A stretch of DNA of 64,000 nt from Rhodocollybia butyracea. Its lineage: Eukaryota > Basidiomycota > Agaricomycetes > Agaricales > Omphalotaceae. Position numbers and translations under genes: made by a program. The notes beneath the pieces were generated by a model. That model was given only the letters and a program-made list of their open reading frames with translations, ran no database searches and was not told the origin of the DNA. Shown here in pieces: positions 45,452 through 55,688 of the stretch. Positions within the stretch are counted from its first letter, which is position 1; every line of letters starts with the position of its first letter. The stretch covers positions 1 through 64,000 of the forward strand of contig JADNRY010000007.1 in NCBI GenBank assembly GCA_015501585.1, given 5' to 3'.

Positions 45452-46398
45452 CTAGATGCGAACTGTGACTCCTAAGCTTGCCGCTTGACGATTGATCTTC
45501 GAAAAGATTTCGTGCACGGTAGCAGTCTGCTTTAGACGAGGGGATGTGGTTGTCGCAAAACGTTGGCTTGGACGACTATCAGCCTCTCGTTCTTCCACGA
45601 GCGACGAAAGAGAATCTGCTCGAGGTCGAGAGAACGGATCAAACCGAGGGAGGGGGGTTAAACGTCTCGAACCATGGTCAATGGTAGCAAGGGTTGGCGA
45701 ATAATTTTGCTCCACGGCAGGTACAGGAGGAACAATGTCTAGAACTTGGGATGCCAACGAAGGGGTATGATTCCTTCGATGTTTTTGGATATAAGGCAGA
45801 GACAACGAGTTTTTCACGCGCGGGAAACGAAAGCTATGCATGCGAGCTAGGAATAGTATGAGCACTCACTCATGCATTGGGTTCAGGGATCATTGTTTAC
45901 CTCTTTCCGGAGACTCGTCTTCCTGCAAGTTACTGCCAGTGGCCATGGACAATAATCCTTTTTGGTTCTGTTATTTCGACGTTAGTTACATCGAAGAAAG
46001 TTCCAAGGTGGGGAAAACAAACACAAGGCCGTGCGGTAGAGGTTGATTTCAATTGTGCATGCGACGAAGGAGAGATGGGCATCCTTTTACTATGAGGACT
46101 GGCTTCTAGAGTAGCTTTCCTCATCCTGGCGCGTTCCTGGGCCCGAAGAGCACGCTGAACGTCTCGGTCAATGTCGTTGACTATGAGGTTATATTAGAAC
46201 GACATTGGAACGACCACCAGTTAACGATAAGACATGGAACGTACCTCTTCTTGCCTTGGGTGTTACATAGTACAACTGGTCCTTGCCCGACGTCTGAATT
46301 GCGGTTGTGTACTCGGGACTGAGGCCATCAGGATATATGCCTGAAACCTTGGATTTTGATGAACGTCGAGGTTTAGTGGGCGTCCGGTAACTCTGCAT
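45452..46398 (-). CDS. Hypothetical basic, disordered protein
   Basis: Three exons are likely. Exon 1 is MQSYRTPTKPRRSSKSKVSG, IYPDGLSPEYTTAIQTSGKD, QLYYVTPKARR. It joins through a GTACGT..CATAG intron to VNDIDRDVQRALRAQERARM, RKATLEASPHSKRMPISPSS. A last exon gives RVKNSLSLPYIQKHRRNHTP, LDIVPPVPAVEQNYSPTLAT, FDPFSRPRADSLSSLVEERE and HEIFSKINRQAASLGVTVRI. The protein is about 230 residues, rich in S, P and R, with a helical DVQRALRAQERARMRKA segment. No known domain is seen. The joint between exons 2 and 3 is not fixed. Confidence 0.6.
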
Positions 46399-46776
46399 AT
46401 CGTAGGCACTGGAGAGGAAAGTAGTGGCGACGAAGAGAAGGTAAAACCGTAAGGTTAAGATCGTCTACAATATTCTTCGACCCTCTTTATTGCCCGTGGT
46501 TGCCCACATGACGAAAGTAGTTCGACGAGAACAATGCAAAGTAGGCACAAAGCAAACCTACCATATATGGTCATGAATTGGAAAACCACATGTCCAACGA
46601 ACCATGGGTGGAGAACAAAGGAAAAACGATGAGCGTTTGCTTTTTTCACAGATTGCAGACCCTGTCCAATAATAGCAAAATCGATCTATGCAAAGTAACA
46701 GGCTCATGGCTCTTAGTTGTAAGGTTGAGCATTCCCTGTTCCTTTTGATTGTTTGATCCACCAGTTACACGAGTAA
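46399..46776. other. Intergenic, 3' of SURF1
   Basis: This contains the SURF1 3' flank and the promoter of the preceding small gene. Several reverse open frames of 60-67 codons overlap each other and are not protein-like. Confidence 0.4.
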
Positions 46777-47810
46777 CTAACTGATACGAGGTAATCTGCG
46801 GCCTCGTATTTTACTTTTGTTGAGCAACACCCGCACGAACATAAAGCTTGTAAGCGCAGAAAGTCCATACCTGGCAGCAGCATAAGTATTCGACTCAAGC
46901 TAATGAAAAGAGGCTTACCAGGTTATTACATATGACAGATGTGCGTTGCGCAAATCTACTGTAGCAGCGCGTCCAACCGGAATGCCTTTTGAAACGCAAT
47001 AATCTGCATCGCCCGCATGTCCCTCTGCGAAAGGTTAATTAGATAAGATAATGACAGCAGCAGCAGCACAAACCAAATATCCTCTCGACAAAAACAGGCT
47101 GTACGTTTGCTTCTTCCCCACCTGCGTATACAGCCATACCCTCGACATCATTCCAATACCATTTCCTGTCTTTCGGGATGTTGTCCGGCGTGAAATTATT
47201 TCGGATTTGCGAAGTGCGCAGCATGCCAAGGACTTCAACTTCGCCTTCTTCTTTTGTGAAAGAGAAGTCGTCCACAAATTCATTGGAGACAAAACCTCGA
47301 TCTACCAAGATAGTCGTACCATTTTCACGGACGAGAGGAGTCACGACATGAGCACCGTGGATGCCTTCACGAACGCGAGGTGTTAAGAGCATTGTATGTT
47401 CATGGTCCCACTTCCCGCATACCACGACTTTTCGAAAAACAAAATCCGGGATCACTGAAAGGCTGCGGGGTGCAGTGTAAAAAGCGGTAGAGGCTACGAG
47501 AACAGCCAAATACTCACTTTATTCGCCGGGGAAGTGACAATGGAGGAAGTTGAAGCTTTTCCTCGAGCTCATCGAGGAGATTTACTTTCCATTTTAACCG
47601 TTGCACTTGCCAGGTACCAAGAGCAAAAGCAAAGACAGGAATGACGCCAAGAAGGACCATTGTGGGTGTTATGAAGGGGTCTTTACGAGGCTTGTAGATG
47701 GAAGGAACGCTTGCATTGTTGTGGACTCGACGAACTGAATGTTTTAGAGCTCTAAGGCAATGAATATTTGACTTTGAGCGGAGTGACCGTGAAAGCAAAG
47801 AAAACATCAT
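46777..47810 (-). CDS. SURF1: SURF1/SHY1 cytochrome c oxidase assembly factor
   Basis: This inner-mitochondrial-membrane protein helps build the COX1 module of complex IV. The basic leader (FSLLSRSLRSKSNIHCLRAL) fits a mitochondrial presequence. The first membrane segment is MVLLGVIPVFAFALGTWQVQ with the family motif GTWQVQRLKWK. Then come FRKVVVCGKWDHEHTMLLTP, REGIHGAHVVTPLVRENGTT, ILVDRGFVSNEF, NIPKDRKWYWNDVEGMAVYA and VQPVFVERIFE. After introns come GHAGDADYCVSKGIPVGRAA and the second membrane segment YVITWYGLSALTSFMFVRVL. It ends RRLPRIS. About 290 residues, normal for the family. The start lies 52 bp from the divergent SLA2 start. Confidence 0.92.
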
Positions 47811-47862
47811 TGGCCAGCTATTCGCACGGGTTAATTTATTGCTGACATTGCCTTCTACAGCC
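47811..47862. promoter_or_regulatory. 52-bp spacer between divergent SURF1 and SLA2
   Basis: Two start codons face away from each other across 52 bp, so the transcripts must start within this segment or overlap. The pyrimidine-rich CTTCTACAG just before the SLA2 start also looks like a splice acceptor, so SLA2 could have a further untranslated exon inside SURF1. Confidence 0.45.
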
Positions 47863-50800
47863 ATGTAAGTCGCAGTCTCCGCACAGTTTCTGCACAGTTC
47901 TACCAAGCTATCTTCTAACCAGTATATAGGTATGGTAATAAGAAGAAGGGGGGTTTTGATATGGACGAGGAAATCCACTATCCAACACGACCTGTCGACA
48001 AAGACAAGGCAGAACAAGAACTCGTCATAAATATCAAGAAGGCAACAAGTCCGGACGAGACTGCGCCAAAACAGAAACACGTCCGAAGTCTGCCTCTGTT
48101 CAATGTTCAGTCTTCCCTGTTCTAAATAATCTGTCTAGAATGTATCGTCTTTACCTGGGACTATCATACGTCAATATCTTTTTGGAGTGGTCTTCGAGTC
48201 CAGCCGATTCTATCTGATGAAGTTCAGACATTCAAAGCCCTCATCATGGTTCACAAGGTTCTCCAGGAAGGTCATCCGAATGTACGCCGTATCGCATATC
48301 TTTCCTTTCTGTTCTCTCAATTCTCTTCTAGACTCTGAAAGAGGCGCATGGACAGACAGCCTGGCTCGAGACCTGCGCCCGTACCGTTGGAACCGATGGA
48401 ATGAGGGGTACGCAAATGTCACTGTTTCGTCCGATCACACTCAGCTGAAGATTTTTCCAGGATATGGCCCTTTGATAAGGACCTACGTTCAGTTTCTACT
48501 AGCCAAACTTCGTTTCCATCGCCTCAGGCCGGAATTCAATGGTCTCTTCGAATACGAAGAGTATATTACTTTGAAGGGGATCGACGATCCCAACGAAGGG
48601 TGAGTCCCATCGTCAGTGATCTTAAACATCCTCAAACACTGTTCTAGTTATGAAACTATATCCGACCTAATGGGCCTTCAAGACCAAATTGAATCTTTCC
48701 AAAAGATGGTCTTTTCACATTTCGCACATTCAAGTCACAACGAATGTCGTATCTCTTCCTTGGTTCCTTTGGTGAAAGAAAGTTGGGGTATATACAGATT
48801 TATCACGAGTATGATGCGCGCGATGTATCGAAGTACGTGTCTTCTCCCTTTGCGTGATGGCGCGTCACTCATCTGAACATAGGGACTAACGATGTTGATG
48901 CCATGGAACCGTTGCGTCAACGATATGCCTCTCAACATCACAGTCTCCGAAAGTTCTACTACGAATGCTCTAATCTGAAATACCTCACGGGTCTTATTAA
49001 TGTGCCCAAGCTTGGCCAGGTAAAATATTGTTCGACACACCGTATTCGCTTGAATTAACTTTATGATACTAGGAACCTCCAAACCTTTTGGACTCTGGTG
49101 ATGCACCAGACCTTCCCACTCGTCCCAAAACGGTTGCTCCCAAGTCACCCTCTCCCCCTCCTGCTCCTTCACCCGACGCCAATGCCATGAACGAGCAGGT
49201 CAGAATGCTCAAAGAGTACGAGGAGCAGCAAGCTGCCTTGATTGCCGCCAGAGAAGCTGAAGAACGCAGAAGGCAAGACATGGAGGCTCAGCAACAGCAC
49301 GAGTTCGAACAGAGACAGCGAGAGCAAGCAGAACATCAACGTCTGGCGCAGGAGCAGCTCATGCTTCAGCAACAACAGATGTATAACAATCAAGCTGCTC
49401 AGCAAGTGGGTGAACTCGAACGTGAGCTCCTCGCGATGCGAGGTCAATATGAGCGTGATCAAATATTCCTCGAGCAATATGACCGCGTTAGTATTTTCAT
49501 TTGTCAGGCCGGAACGTTAGTTAACACCAGTAACAGAGGGTCAAGGCGCTAGAAGCAGAACTCGGTGGGGTTAGCGCGAATATCAACTCCCAGATGGCTT
49601 CCAAAGACGACCTGATCAAACAACTCCAAGACCAGGTCACGCTGTGGCGAAACAAGTATGAAGCGCTAGCCAAACTTTACAGTCAGCTTCGTACAGAGCA
49701 TCTTGACATGCTTGGAAAGTTCAAGCAGATGCAACTCAAAGCCAATTCCGCACAAGAGGCTGTCGATCGTATGGAGCGAATGGAGAGGGATTTAAAGGCC
49801 AAGAACCTTGAGCTCGCAGATATGCTCCGGGAGCGAGATCGTGCTCGTTTCGATATTGACCGTCAGAAATCATCGCACAAGGAGGACATGGATCGTATAA
49901 GGCGCGAGTTGAACTTCGCTAATGAACGTGCTGACGACGCCTCACGGTCAAAAAATTCCGAAGTGTCGTCTGTACTGTCCAAGTACAACCGTCAAATTTC
50001 AGAACTCGAAGACTCTCTCCGAGTATGTCTTCGCCCGTCTCATATTATCAAAGTAGCTTACTTTCTTCATTCTGTAGACCAAGCAAGGTCAAATCGACGA
50101 GTATCTGTCCAAGCTGGATGAGGCTCACGACAACATGGAACGGCTCCGGGATGAGAAAGATCAGGAAATCGAAATCCTGAACGCTGGCATGGATGATACA
50201 CTGAAACAGCTTGACGAGGCCCAGCAGGTTCGTGGAATTTCTATGTTGCGATATTTCGTGGATTTTGATATGCCTCCAGAATCAAAATATTTTGGACGAC
50301 ACCAACACGGTGCAGATCGATACTTTGATCTTGGACAATCTTCAAAAACTGGACAACATTATCGGTGAGCCTGTTTCTTTTACGTATGGTCGGACTGTGT
50401 GGCTCAACCGATTATCTCAGATTCTATCCTCGATGCTTGTATTTCAAAGGTCAATGAGGCTCTCTATGAGCTTCAGTCGATGACTCAGGCGGGGAATCTA
50501 AATACCACTCCCGAGTACACTTTGTCCATGATCGAAAAGGCCATGAACAACGCTACCGAATTCTCCACCATCTACAACCTCTATCTAAAGGAAGAGAAAG
50601 GCGGTGAACATGTCGAAGTCATCAAATCAGCGAACGAATTTGCACAATCTCTAGCTGACGTCCTTCTCAACACTAAAGGCGTCACCCGACTGGCTAGTGA
50701 TGACACTGTGTCCGACAAGCTCATTGACATGGCTAGAAACTCGGGGAACACCGGTGACAAGATGTTCCAGGAGCTAAAGTCCTTCAAAATGCGGCTGGTA

Positions 50801-51658
50801 GATCCAGCTCATCGAACCAATATTGCAGTGCGCCTCAATGGCGATATCCAGCGTTCTCTGTCGACCCTGTCGGAGAATATCGATAAATTCATTCCTAAGG
50901 GATCCAAATCGGATGCTCTTGCTCGCGCGAATGGCAACATTGGCGACATTGTCGAGCACGAGATGAGCAGCGCAGCAGCCGCCATCGAGGCTGCCACCAA
51001 ACGTCTACAAGAGCTCATGAATCGTCCTCGCGACACCAATCGCTTCAGCTCTGTCGACCTGCAAGTCCACGATTCCATCTTGCAGGCTGCCGTGGCCATC
51101 ACTAGCGCGATCGCTCGCCTCATAAAAGCGGCCACCGAATCGCAGCAGGAAATTGTCAATCAAGGCAAGGGCTCGAGCTCGACACAGCAATTCTACAAGC
51201 GCAACAATCGTTGGACAGAAGGTCTAATTTCCGCTGCCAAATCTGTCGCGTTTGCTACGAATCTGCTTATCGAGAGTGCCGACGGAGTTCTCTCAGGAAC
51301 ACACTCTCTTGAGCAGCTCATCGTTTCTTCCAACGAAGTGGCTGCTGCCACTGCTCAGCTCGTTGCCGCTTCTCGAGTCAAGGCTAACCTGATGTCTGAC
51401 ACCCAGAACCGACTAGAGCTTGCAGCCAAAGCAGTCACTGAGGCTTGCAGAGCGCTGGTCAGGCAAGTCAAGGCTGTAGCGGCCAAGCAGGCCGAGGAAG
51501 AGGATGTTGATTATACGAGCATGGCTACCCTTGAGTTCAAGAAACGTGAAATGGAGCAGCAGGTCGAAATTCTCAAGTTGGAGAAGGAACTTGGGGTAGC
51601 ACGGCGCAGACTCGGCCATATGAGACAAGCAGGGTACCACACGAACGAGACGGACTAG
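47863..51658 (+). CDS. SLA2: SLA2/END4/HIP1R-like endocytic adaptor
   Basis: SLA2 links clathrin-coated pits to actin. Order of domains: an N-terminal ANTH domain (KGGFDMDEEIHYPTRPVDKD, CIVFTWDYHTSISFWSGLRV, ALIMVHKVLQEGHPN, AWLETCARTVG); a proline-rich linker (SPSPPPAPSPDA); a long glutamine-rich coiled coil (AEHQRLAQEQLMLQQQQMYN and onward); and a C-terminal talin-like I/LWEQ (THATCH) actin-binding module (ITSAIARLIKAATESQQEIV, WTEGLISAAKSVAFATNLLI, VAAATAQLVAASRVKANLMS). The start codon itself is split: AT at 47863-47864, then a GTAAGT..ATAG intron, then G at 47930, followed by YGNKKKGGF. Because the intron begins with G, the genomic DNA also reads ATG. There are about a dozen exons and about 1,080 residues. 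Confidence 0.95.
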
Positions 51659-52001
51659 AAATGTGAGAGACTACACTGGGAACAGATTAACGTTGGGTTA
51701 CTTCAGCACATCTACATACTTATGGATATGTACTATATATTTCGATGGTCAAATCATAATAAAAACATCAAATGAGGGGATGGATTTGTGGGAATTGCCC
51801 AAATGAATACAGGTACGCCAGAAGCGGTGGGAGTGCAAGCAAGAGCAGGGTAAGTAAAACAAAAAAAGTAGGTAGATGTATAGTGGCAGAAATATTGAAA
51901 AGTGGGAAACTAAGGTATATATAGATAAGAATATATGTGGCAAATAAAAGAATAAGAATAAAGGAAAGACTTGCACATTGCAAAAAAATAGAAAAAAATC
52001 C
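51659..52001. other. Convergent intergenic region
   Basis: This is the 3' flank of SLA2 and of the next reverse gene; it is A-rich on the + strand (51850-52000). No gene is seen. Confidence 0.45.
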
Positions 52002-54191
52002 TTAAAAGCGTTGTTCCTCATCTTCAGTATCACTCCGGACTGTATCAAATGATTCGCGAGCTAGATCCAAGAAACTAGCCTCCCGAGTGAGAGCGGGTAC
52101 AGGAGGCGGTGACTTCTCCACTAGGTCATCATCGATATCCAAAAAGGAAGGTTTGCGCATCAAAGAAGTGAGACGAGTATTAACCTTCTCAGCTGAAGCC
52201 TTTTTGCTGACAATTCTCGTCCGCGGGGGTGGGGAGAGGGGTTTAATTAAGGGTACTTCGTTCGAAGGAGTGAATGTGGGTTGTGACCGACGAGACCGAG
52301 GGGGCGGAGGAAGGCTAACAAAGCCGGGAGGGGAAGATATATTACTCAATATGCTAGGGGAAGAGGAGGATTGAGCTGTGGATGGGCGTGGGAGCCGAGG
52401 AGAAACGATGACACTTCCACTTCCCATGGAATTACTTCGTATAGGGGGTGGTTGGGGATTCAATAACCCATGGGATCGCACAGATGATGCCAGAGTATGC
52501 ATGGTAGAAACCTGCTCTGGATCTACTGAAGCAAATGTGGCAGAGGAAGTAATCGACATTGCTCGTGAACGCGATTCCTGTACATCGGCTTCCAGTTTTA
52601 GCATTTCTGCAGGAGACATGATCTGTTGGGGAGTATAATCGACAGTTAAAGCATGAGGACTACTTGGAGCTGTATCCCCAGAAGTCTCATCCCAAAATGA
52701 TGATTTTGATGTGAGATTTCGTGTCAACAAGCCATGTGGTTTTTCGCGGTCAAGACTGAATACAGAGCGATGATCATCATCTGCTAATGTGTCTTGCGAA
52801 GTCGAAGGTCTCCGTATACTCGAGTTGGAAAACAACCTCTTTCTACTAGGTGTAGGTGGTCCATTTGCGCTCGCCCTCTTAGACTCCATCCCGTCTGAAG
52901 ATGTCACTGTGGAACCCGTTGATTGGTGTTTCAGTGATAGCGGTATGGGAGGAAGCGGTATCCTGGGATGATGGAATGATCGCTGTTTCCGAGGTGCTCT
53001 ATCTATGGGTTCTGGAGGTGGAGTGACGATGGAAGTAGTACTGGAAGAGGCTGTCTTTGAAAGTGACTGGTGTGAGACGGCTTTCTTCAGCGTACGCGCC
53101 TTGGAGATCGACTCTGTCTCTTTTGCTATCAGTTTTGAACGAGGAATGTAATGCTGACTAGCCATGCTGGCATCCCTTATTGACCGAAAAGAGGAGGTAG
53201 ATGATGATGCAGAGGTGGTTGAAAACCGCAACGAGTCGAAAGAGTCGTCTTCAGTAGGTGGAGGAGGGGGAGGTAGTTGTTGCCTGGGCGGCGCGCTAAC
53301 AGGAAGACCTTTTCTTTGGACGGAAGGCTGGCGAATAATGACACGGGGTGAGACAGGAGCGGGATGTGCATCCTGCAAGAAATTCGGGCGATGATAAATA
53401 GTAGCTGCTGCATCTGTTAAGCCTCGAGCACGCATAGGCGGCCGTGCAGTAAGGGCAATTTCTGGGTGGCTGAGACGATTTTTATCAGTCAGAGTTACCG
53501 AAGAATTAGACTTGATCATCCCCGAAGGATAGCCATTGCGACTGCCAATGTCACCCAACGATTTCCTTTGAAAATGAGTAAAAGTGCATATATGGTAGAA
53601 GAAAACATACTTTTGCGACAACTTCTTTCGACCTGGGCTTTCGTATATAGAAGATGCAGGACTAGCTATTTCGTAGTTGGAATGCGAGGAAGAAGATGCG
53701 TAAGAGACCCTGTGGAGTACCGGTGCATCTTTTGCAACGAATTCAGGACTGAAAGAGTTGCCGGAATATACGGACAGACGGTTTGGATCAATAGGTATGG
53801 CAATTCCACGCGATGCAAACGGGTCAACGTCTGAAAGAGTGAGGAGAGAATTTCGGTGATTGGGTGACGAAGAGTCGAGCGGAGTCCCAGGCATCGAGTC
53901 AGCCTGCGACCTCACAGACGACACGGATTTGGAGGGTGGCCGGTTCGGTGACGGCGGAGGAGGACTGTACACTGGACTCAGTGGTGGAGGATCCTGTATA
54001 GCGAGGGAAGGATGTGGATGTTTCTTTGCTTTGAAGCCTATTGCAGACGCCAGCGAATTGAACTTGTTTGGGTCATTCTTTTTACTGGAAGATGTTGAAA
54101 ATGTTGGTGCTGGCGACGACGAGGCTTTGTTGGATGATAGAGGCCACCAATTCCGCGAGGAAGATTCTGAGCGGGGCGAAAGTGCAGACAT
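52002..54191 (-). CDS. Large serine/proline-rich disordered protein
   Basis: This is one long frame of 729 codons, but it most likely contains a 51-base in-frame intron: KKLSQ, then KYVFFYHICTFTHFQ read-through, then RKSLGDIGSRNG (near 53560-53610), with GTATGT and TTTTCAAAG-type edges. The protein is nearly all low complexity with proline runs (PPPPPP) that could bind SH3 or profilin, and many SP/TP sites that suggest kinase regulation. The C-terminus has two short similar motifs, KPSFLDIDDDLVE and EASFLDLARESFD, spaced about 20 residues apart. The N-terminal leader (SSRNWWPLSSNKAS) and FNSLASAIGFKAKKHPH look conserved. No family is recognised. It is probably cytoplasmic or at the cell cortex; that is inference. 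Confidence 0.75.
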   Translation of the reverse strand: MSALSPRSESSSRNWWPLSSNKASSSPAPTFSTSSSKKNDPNKFNSLASAIGFKAKKHPHPSLAIQDPPPLSPVYSPPPPSPNRPPSKSVSSVRSQADSMPGTPLDSSSPNHRNSLLTLSDVDPFASRGIAIPIDPNRLSVYSGNSFSPEFVAKDAPVLHRVSYASSSSHSNYEIASPASSIYESPGRKKLSQKYVFFYHICTFTHFQRKSLGDIGSRNGYPSGMIKSNSSVTLTDKNRLSHPEIALTARPPMRARGLTDAAATIYHRPNFLQDAHPAPVSPRVIIRQPSVQRKGLPVSAPPRQQLPPPPPPTEDDSFDSLRFSTTSASSSTSSFRSIRDASMASQHYIPRSKLIAKETESISKARTLKKAVSHQSLSKTASSSTTSIVTPPPEPIDRAPRKQRSFHHPRIPLPPIPLSLKHQSTGSTVTSSDGMESKRASANGPPTPSRKRLFSNSSIRRPSTSQDTLADDDHRSVFSLDREKPHGLLTRNLTSKSSFWDETSGDTAPSSPHALTVDYTPQQIMSPAEMLKLEADVQESRSRAMSITSSATFASVDPEQVSTMHTLASSVRSHGLLNPQPPPIRSNSMGSGSVIVSPRLPRPSTAQSSSSPSILSNISSPPGFVSLPPPPRSRRSQPTFTPSNEVPLIKPLSPPPRTRIVSKKASAEKVNTRLTSLMRKPSFLDIDDDLVEKSPPPVPALTREASFLDLARESFDTVRSDTEDEEQRF

Positions 54192-54638
54192 GGAAAAAAA
54201 CAGAGAGCGACAGAAGGAAAGGATTACAGACAGACAGGTAGCAGATTATTTCACAAGATAAGTGGCTTGTACAAGCCAGAGCAAGAAGCTCCAAGGCAGA
54301 ACATGAGTGATGGATGGAAGAAATGAAAGGTAATTACTGGTTACCACGGTGCTTCCGGATTTCAGGTCCACTACTTACATAGATACGAATCATATTTCAA
54401 GTTTGAATTATTTCCACGAAATTCTATATTCTATCAGACCACTTATAGACTACATCGTTCTTCCGGGACCGCCAAAATCTTGGTTCTTACAGCATAGCTG
54501 TACCAGAAGCTCATACTCTAATCTAGTCTAAAGAGCTTGCACTGGCGCCGAGTATCACAGTTACCGCGGCAAGGTGAATTATTAAAACTGCATACGGGAT
54601 TATTATGAAAAGAATATAGCCATACATGTCACCAACAA
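54192..54638. other. Intergenic; promoter of the disordered protein
   Basis: This contains the 5' flank of the serine/proline-rich gene and the 3' flank of the voltage-sensor gene. No gene or repeat is seen. Confidence 0.4.
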
Positions 54639-55559
54639 TCATCCTAATTCTGCCCATACGTCTTCTGCATCTCGGTTTTCAAGTGCTTGTGCAGCAAGAG
54701 GCATTTCTGATAGAGGTTGCCGCTGTTGCTGATCAGCGTCAAAGACAACGGGATTCCGAACTAGCGGCCTCCCCAATTCGGTATCGTCTTCTTCGTCGGT
54801 TTCAATGTCGATATCAAGATGAGTGTAACCCGCTCGTCTAGCGGCATTGATATCAATGGGTTTTGGTCGGGAGAAGATGGACTGGCCAGACCTAATTTGC
54901 ACAGTTAGTACGCACGCAAGACTCTGGCTATCAGTACACCTACTGCCTCATGACTGCTGCGAGTCGGCTAAACTGGAGAACATTTCGTGCAACAAGGAGT
55001 AGAGTATCCAGAATCTCTTCCTCCTTACTCGTAGAACCGCATTTCGCAAATGCAAGAACGAGTAATGTAAGCACACAAAAGACTGTCAGAACCAAGTCAA
55101 CAACGTTGAACGGCGACTTCCAGAATTGCTACGTGCAAATAAATGAGTTTCAAGACGCACGAGTTGGCGAAATATACGGACCCGACCAAAAGCAACAAAC
55201 CGTATCCCCACTTCCAATATCATTGACGTATTAATGATAATTTCCAGTATATAAAAGGCGAGACCTGGACATTCGTCTGTGATACTCAGCACGATGGTCG
55301 TTATGGATAGCGCAGCCATTGCAAGGTACAAAATAATATATGTCCGTGAATGTACAAAGCGATTGGCGACGCCTTTGGCTATTTCGTCTTTCGTCAAGGC
55401 ATAGATAGAACGTGTTGCGCTAAGAATGAGTTGCGTATAAGTCTCTTTTTTTGCTTGAGGCCAAGGTATCTCTCACGCGGGAACAGCTGTTTCTTGACGG
55501 TTTAAAGGTTCTGTTTCGCCCGATTCGAGGTCGTCGTCATCCCGAAATTGCTGCGACAT
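54639..55559 (-). CDS. Voltage-sensor-domain-only membrane protein
   Basis: Exons join to MSQQFRDDDDLESGETEPLN, RQETAVPAATRSIYALTKDE, IAKGVANRFVHSRTY, then four predicted membrane segments: S1 IILYLAMAALSITTIVLSIT, S2 LAFYILEIIINTSMILEVGI, S3 SPFNVVDLVLTVFCVLTLLV and S4-like EILDTLLLVARNVLQFSRLA with AVMRQ. The acidic residues in S2 (E) and S3 (D) and the arginines of S4 follow a voltage-sensor pattern, but no pore segments follow; the protein continues into an acidic cytoplasmic tail (LDIDIETDEEDDTELG). The arginines are spaced 6-7 residues apart, wider than in classic S4. S1 lacks the central Asp that gives proton selectivity in Hv1, so a proton-channel role is doubtful. Length is about 260 residues. 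Function unknown. Confidence 0.75.
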
Positions 55560-55688
55560 GGAATGGATTAAGCACGGGCGTTTATTTCGCAATACTTGTT
55601 GCTGACTAATCGGCTTTCTCTTCTGACTTGACGTTCATCACGTCCACTACATCTTTCTTGTCCTTTACCCAGATATACTCTCGTCAAA
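55560..55688. promoter_or_regulatory. Probable shared promoter, voltage-sensor gene and CWC25
   Basis: The two divergent start codons are 129 bp apart. No clear TATA element is visible; a pyrimidine-rich stretch precedes the CWC25 start. Confidence 0.4.

Noticed and set aside
47514..48080. N-terminal extension of SURF1 to an upstream ATG at 48080
   Set aside because: It would overlap the first exons of SLA2, and the added residues have no mitochondrial-leader character. The ATG at 47810 gives a normal presequence.
51749..52048. 99-codon hydrophobic reverse open frame downstream of SLA2
   Set aside because: It arises from the A-rich 3' region (runs of Phe, Leu and Tyr codons) and overlaps the end of the next gene in another frame.
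53164..54261. Glycine-rich forward open frames opposite the serine/proline-rich gene
   Set aside because: Reverse complement of proline codons gives glycine runs; no start context or exon structure.
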